Below, piece by piece: positions 5,295 through 6,496 of a DNA stretch of 6,496 nt. The position numbers and the translations under genes are program-made. Origin of the DNA: Acidobacteriota bacterium (GTDB lineage: Bacteria; Acidobacteriota; Terriglobia; Versatilivoradales; Versatilivoraceae). Every line of letters starts with the position of its first letter. Positions within the stretch are counted from its first letter, which is position 1. The notes beneath the pieces are model-generated. The model was not told the origin of the DNA. It searched no databases and saw nothing but the letters and a program-made list of their open reading frames with translations. The stretch lies in assembly GCA_026706225.1 (NCBI GenBank), contig JAPOZE010000462.1:1-6496 (forward strand). Reading direction: 5' to 3'.

Positions 5295-5564
5295 ATGGTG
5301 ACAACCATAGACAAAGCAGGCCGCATCGTTATCCCGAAGGCGGTTCGCGCGGCGGCACGACTGGAACCGGGCGCTGCTGTCGAATTCCGGGTGGTTTCCG
5401 GCCGGGTCGAGATCGAGCCGGTACCGCTCACGGTAAGCCTTGAGCAGCACGGCCCCCTTGTGGTTGCCGTTCCACGTCAACAGCAACCAATCTTGACGCA
5501 GTCGATGGTCGAGGATACGACGGCTGAGGTTCGCGGCACCGGAACCGCCAAGGAGGCCTCCTGA
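5295..5564 (+). CDS. vapB: VapB-type antitoxin (SpoVT-AbrB / MazE-like DNA-binding fold)
   Basis: This 89-residue antitoxin pairs with the PIN toxin that follows. Residues 1-43 form a swapped-hairpin AbrB domain with the signature IDKAGRIVIPKAVR (5-18) and the second strand pair VEFRVVSGRVEIEPV. The remaining 45 or so residues form the segment expected to wrap and inhibit VapC. By family knowledge it also binds the operon's operator, and the 13-base palindrome over the -35 box is the natural candidate. I chose the ATG at 5295-5297 because the promoter's -10 box ends at 5287, which excludes the in-frame GTG at 5286. An immediately following GTG (5298) is a minor alternative. No Shine-Dalgarno is available on the predicted leaderless mRNA. 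The TGA stop directly abuts the vapC start codon, so the two genes are translationally coupled or nearly so. Confidence 0.92.
   Translation: MVTTIDKAGRIVIPKAVRAAARLEPGAAVEFRVVSGRVEIEPVPLTVSLEQHGPLVVAVPRQQQPILTQSMVEDTTAEVRGTGTAKEAS
5550..5556 (+). promoter_or_regulatory. Strong Shine-Dalgarno of vapC
   Basis: AAGGAGG lies inside the last codons of vapB, 8 bases before the TTG start of vapC. It is what selects this non-ATG start; no ATG is suitably placed. Confidence 0.85.
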
Positions 5565-5996
5565 TTGAGTCGGTATCTCTGCGATACCAGTTGCCTGGTT
5601 GCGGCGGTGTGTGCATGGCATGAACACCACAGGCGTACCCGTTTTGAAATCGAGCGCCGCATTGGTGGCCATGAAGAACTGGTCCTCGCGGCCCATTCGC
5701 TTGCCGAGCTCTACGCAGTCCTCACGAGACTGCCCTCACCGCATCGATTGCGAGCCGATGATGCCATTTCCCTGATTGAGGCGAACTGGGGGGAGACGTT
5801 CGTGGTGCATCTGACGGGACAAGAGACCTGGCAGGCACTCCGTGAAGCACGGCAACTCGGAATCATTGGCGGACAAATGTACGACGTGATCGTTGCAGCC
5901 TCAGCCTTGAAGGCGGGTGCATCCACACTGCTCACCTGGAATAGGCGGCACTTCAACAAGTTCACGGACAAACTCAGCGTCCTGGCGCCGTCCTGA
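5565..5996 (+). CDS. vapC: VapC-type toxin (PIN-domain ribonuclease)
   Basis: This 143-residue PIN-domain endoribonuclease is the toxin of the vapBC module. PIN toxins cleave tRNA or rRNA using Mg2+ or Mn2+; the target here cannot be told. The expected acidic quartet is in place: Asp7 (YLCDTS), Glu48 (AHSLAELYAVLTRL), Asp107 (GGQMYDVIVAA) and the fourth-position Asn126 (LLTWNRRHF). Length and order match family members, and the toxin looks intact. Translation starts at TTG (5565-5567), immediately after the vapB TGA, with a strong Shine-Dalgarno 8 bases upstream. The weak TTG start may help keep toxin below antitoxin. The operon is divergent from higBA, and the direct-repeat copy at 6025 begins 28 bases after its stop. 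Confidence 0.95.
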   Translation: MSRYLCDTSCLVAAVCAWHEHHRRTRFEIERRIGGHEELVLAAHSLAELYAVLTRLPSPHRLRADDAISLIEANWGETFVVHLTGQETWQALREARQLGIIGGQMYDVIVAASALKAGASTLLTWNRRHFNKFTDKLSVLAPS

Positions 5997-6162
5997 TCAA
6001 ATCCTGCCTGTCAGGCTCCCTGCACAGCGATAATACTGTCAAGCGGTAATCGGTGGAATTACGTAAGTCGCCTTCTGTCTCTTGACCTGTGAGGGCTGCC
6101 TCGGATCCCCTCCTTCGGGTAAGATGTCAGCCCGCACCGAATCTGAACCCGGGGAGGCGCCG
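5997..6162. other. Spacer between vapC and the PhyH-like gene
   Basis: The spacer holds the odd palindrome GCCTGTCAGGC (6006-6016), the right copy of the 34-base repeat (6025-6058), and a weak inverted repeat GAGGG/CCCTC (6091-6095 and 6108-6112, 12-base loop). No U-tract follows any of these, and I see no convincing promoter for the next gene. Confidence 0.5.
6025..6058 (+). repeat. 34-base direct repeat, right copy, flanking vapBC
   Basis: This matches 5163-5196 at 32 of 34 positions in the same orientation. Its two differences are G for A at 6043 and C for A at 6051. On the minus strand it also contains TTGACA (6037-6042), but no -10-like hexamer follows at the right distance, so it does not rebuild the promoter seen at the left copy. 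Confidence 0.85.
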
Positions 6163-6496
6163 ATGCCCGAGGATCCGCAAGGCCGGTTCGATCTGGCCCG
6201 AATCGCTCAACAGTTGGGAGGGGAAGGCTACCTCGTTCTGGAGGGACTGCTGGACTCCGACCGGTTGACGGAGTGGCGCAGCCACATTGACAGGCTGGCG
6301 GAACAGGAACGCCGGTCTCCGTTCCTTCCGGGCGATGGGCCGGTTCATCCCGGAGACGAGGAAATCGAATCCTACCTGGCGGAATCCTACGCGGTCAGCC
6401 GGGAGGAGCTGGACCGAATGATGCAGCGTGTCCGCCACACACGGGCCGAGAACCGCGATACGCCCTGGCCCGTGGGACCGCGGGAAATCAACAAGA
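6163..6496 (+). CDS. Phytanoyl-CoA dioxygenase (PhyH)-like protein, N-terminal 111 residues (3' end outside window)
   Basis: The frame is open to the window edge. The N-terminal helix-strand segment GGEGYLVLEGLLDSDRLTEW (19-38) followed by HIDRLAEQE resembles the start of PhyH-family Fe(II)/2-oxoglutarate-dependent oxygenases. RHTRAENRDTPWPVGPREIN (91-110) fits a PhyH subgroup as I remember it. The metal-binding His-x-Asp...His and the 2-oxoglutarate-binding Arg lie beyond the edge, so catalysis and substrate cannot be judged. I chose ATG 6163 because GGGGAGG ends 5 bases before it. An in-frame ATG at 6124 has a poorer ribosome site but could add 13 residues. No signal peptide is seen. It is apparently unrelated to the toxin-antitoxin block. 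Confidence 0.65.
   Translation, partial: MPEDPQGRFDLARIAQQLGGEGYLVLEGLLDSDRLTEWRSHIDRLAEQERRSPFLPGDGPVHPGDEEIESYLAESYAVSREELDRMMQRVRHTRAENRDTPWPVGPREINK

Noticed and set aside
4864..5304. Longer higB starting at 5304
   Set aside because: The 53 extra residues are unlike HigB/RelE toxins and would overlap the vapB start and both promoters. The strong promoter at 5152-5180 starts transcription at 5145.
5286..5564. vapB start at the GTG 5286
   Set aside because: This codon overlaps the TATAGT -10 box, so it would not be present on the transcript from that promoter. The AbrB domain begins naturally at the ATG 5295.
5241..5696. Minus-strand frame of 151 codons across vapB and vapC
   Set aside because: It is a shadow of the vapBC operon, with no domain and no promoter or ribosome site.
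5163..6058. Complete insertion sequence between the two 34-base repeats
   Set aside because: The repeats are direct rather than inverted, no transposase is encoded between them, and the interior is fully explained by vapBC and its control region.
6127..6438. Minus-strand frame of 103 codons at the right edge
   Set aside because: It is antisense to the PhyH-like frame, which has a strong Shine-Dalgarno and family-like sequence.

Overview
The window is a 6.5 kb piece of a GC-rich bacterial chromosome. No rRNA, tRNA, CRISPR or complete insertion sequence is visible. The lineage cannot be fixed from sequence alone. The mix of a CHAD protein, a LabA-like NYN/OST-HTH protein, a PhyH-type oxygenase and two toxin-antitoxin modules would suit an environmental bacterium such as Acidobacteriota, but that is a guess.

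Left part (1-4236, minus strand). Read in the direction of transcription, the order is a CHAD-domain protein (polyphosphate-binding family), a 701-residue NYN-domain putative ribonuclease with an OST-HTH/LOTUS domain and a long repetitive Ala/Pro/Glu- and Arg-rich tail, then pyruvate kinase, cut by the window edge. Only 40 bases separate the nuclease gene from pyk, so they are probably co-transcribed. The tail contains a recent 246-bp (82-residue) tandem duplication. Each RS-rich basic block is encoded over a potential mRNA hairpin.

Middle part (4237-6058). A 297-base gap holds a terminator-like hairpin for the module to its right and a possible promoter for the CHAD gene. Two type II toxin-antitoxin operons follow back to back: higBA on the minus strand (toxin first) and vapBC on the plus strand (antitoxin first). 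The 149-base divergent spacer holds two strong sigma70-type promoters. Each places the predicted transcript start at or within one base of the first gene's ATG. The first genes (higB, vapB) therefore look leaderless, while the second genes (higA, vapC) have strong Shine-Dalgarno sequences. A 34-base direct repeat (32/34 identical) flanks the vapBC operon, and the left copy supplies the -35 box of the higB promoter. This suggests that vapBC lies in a small inserted or recombined segment, or that a dispersed element sits on both sides of it.

Right edge (6163-6496, plus strand). The N-terminal part of a phytanoyl-CoA dioxygenase-like protein begins here and runs out of the window.

The most notable points are the paired leaderless toxin-antitoxin architecture with a repeat-derived promoter, and the expanding basic tail of the NYN nuclease with its conserved coding-region hairpins.
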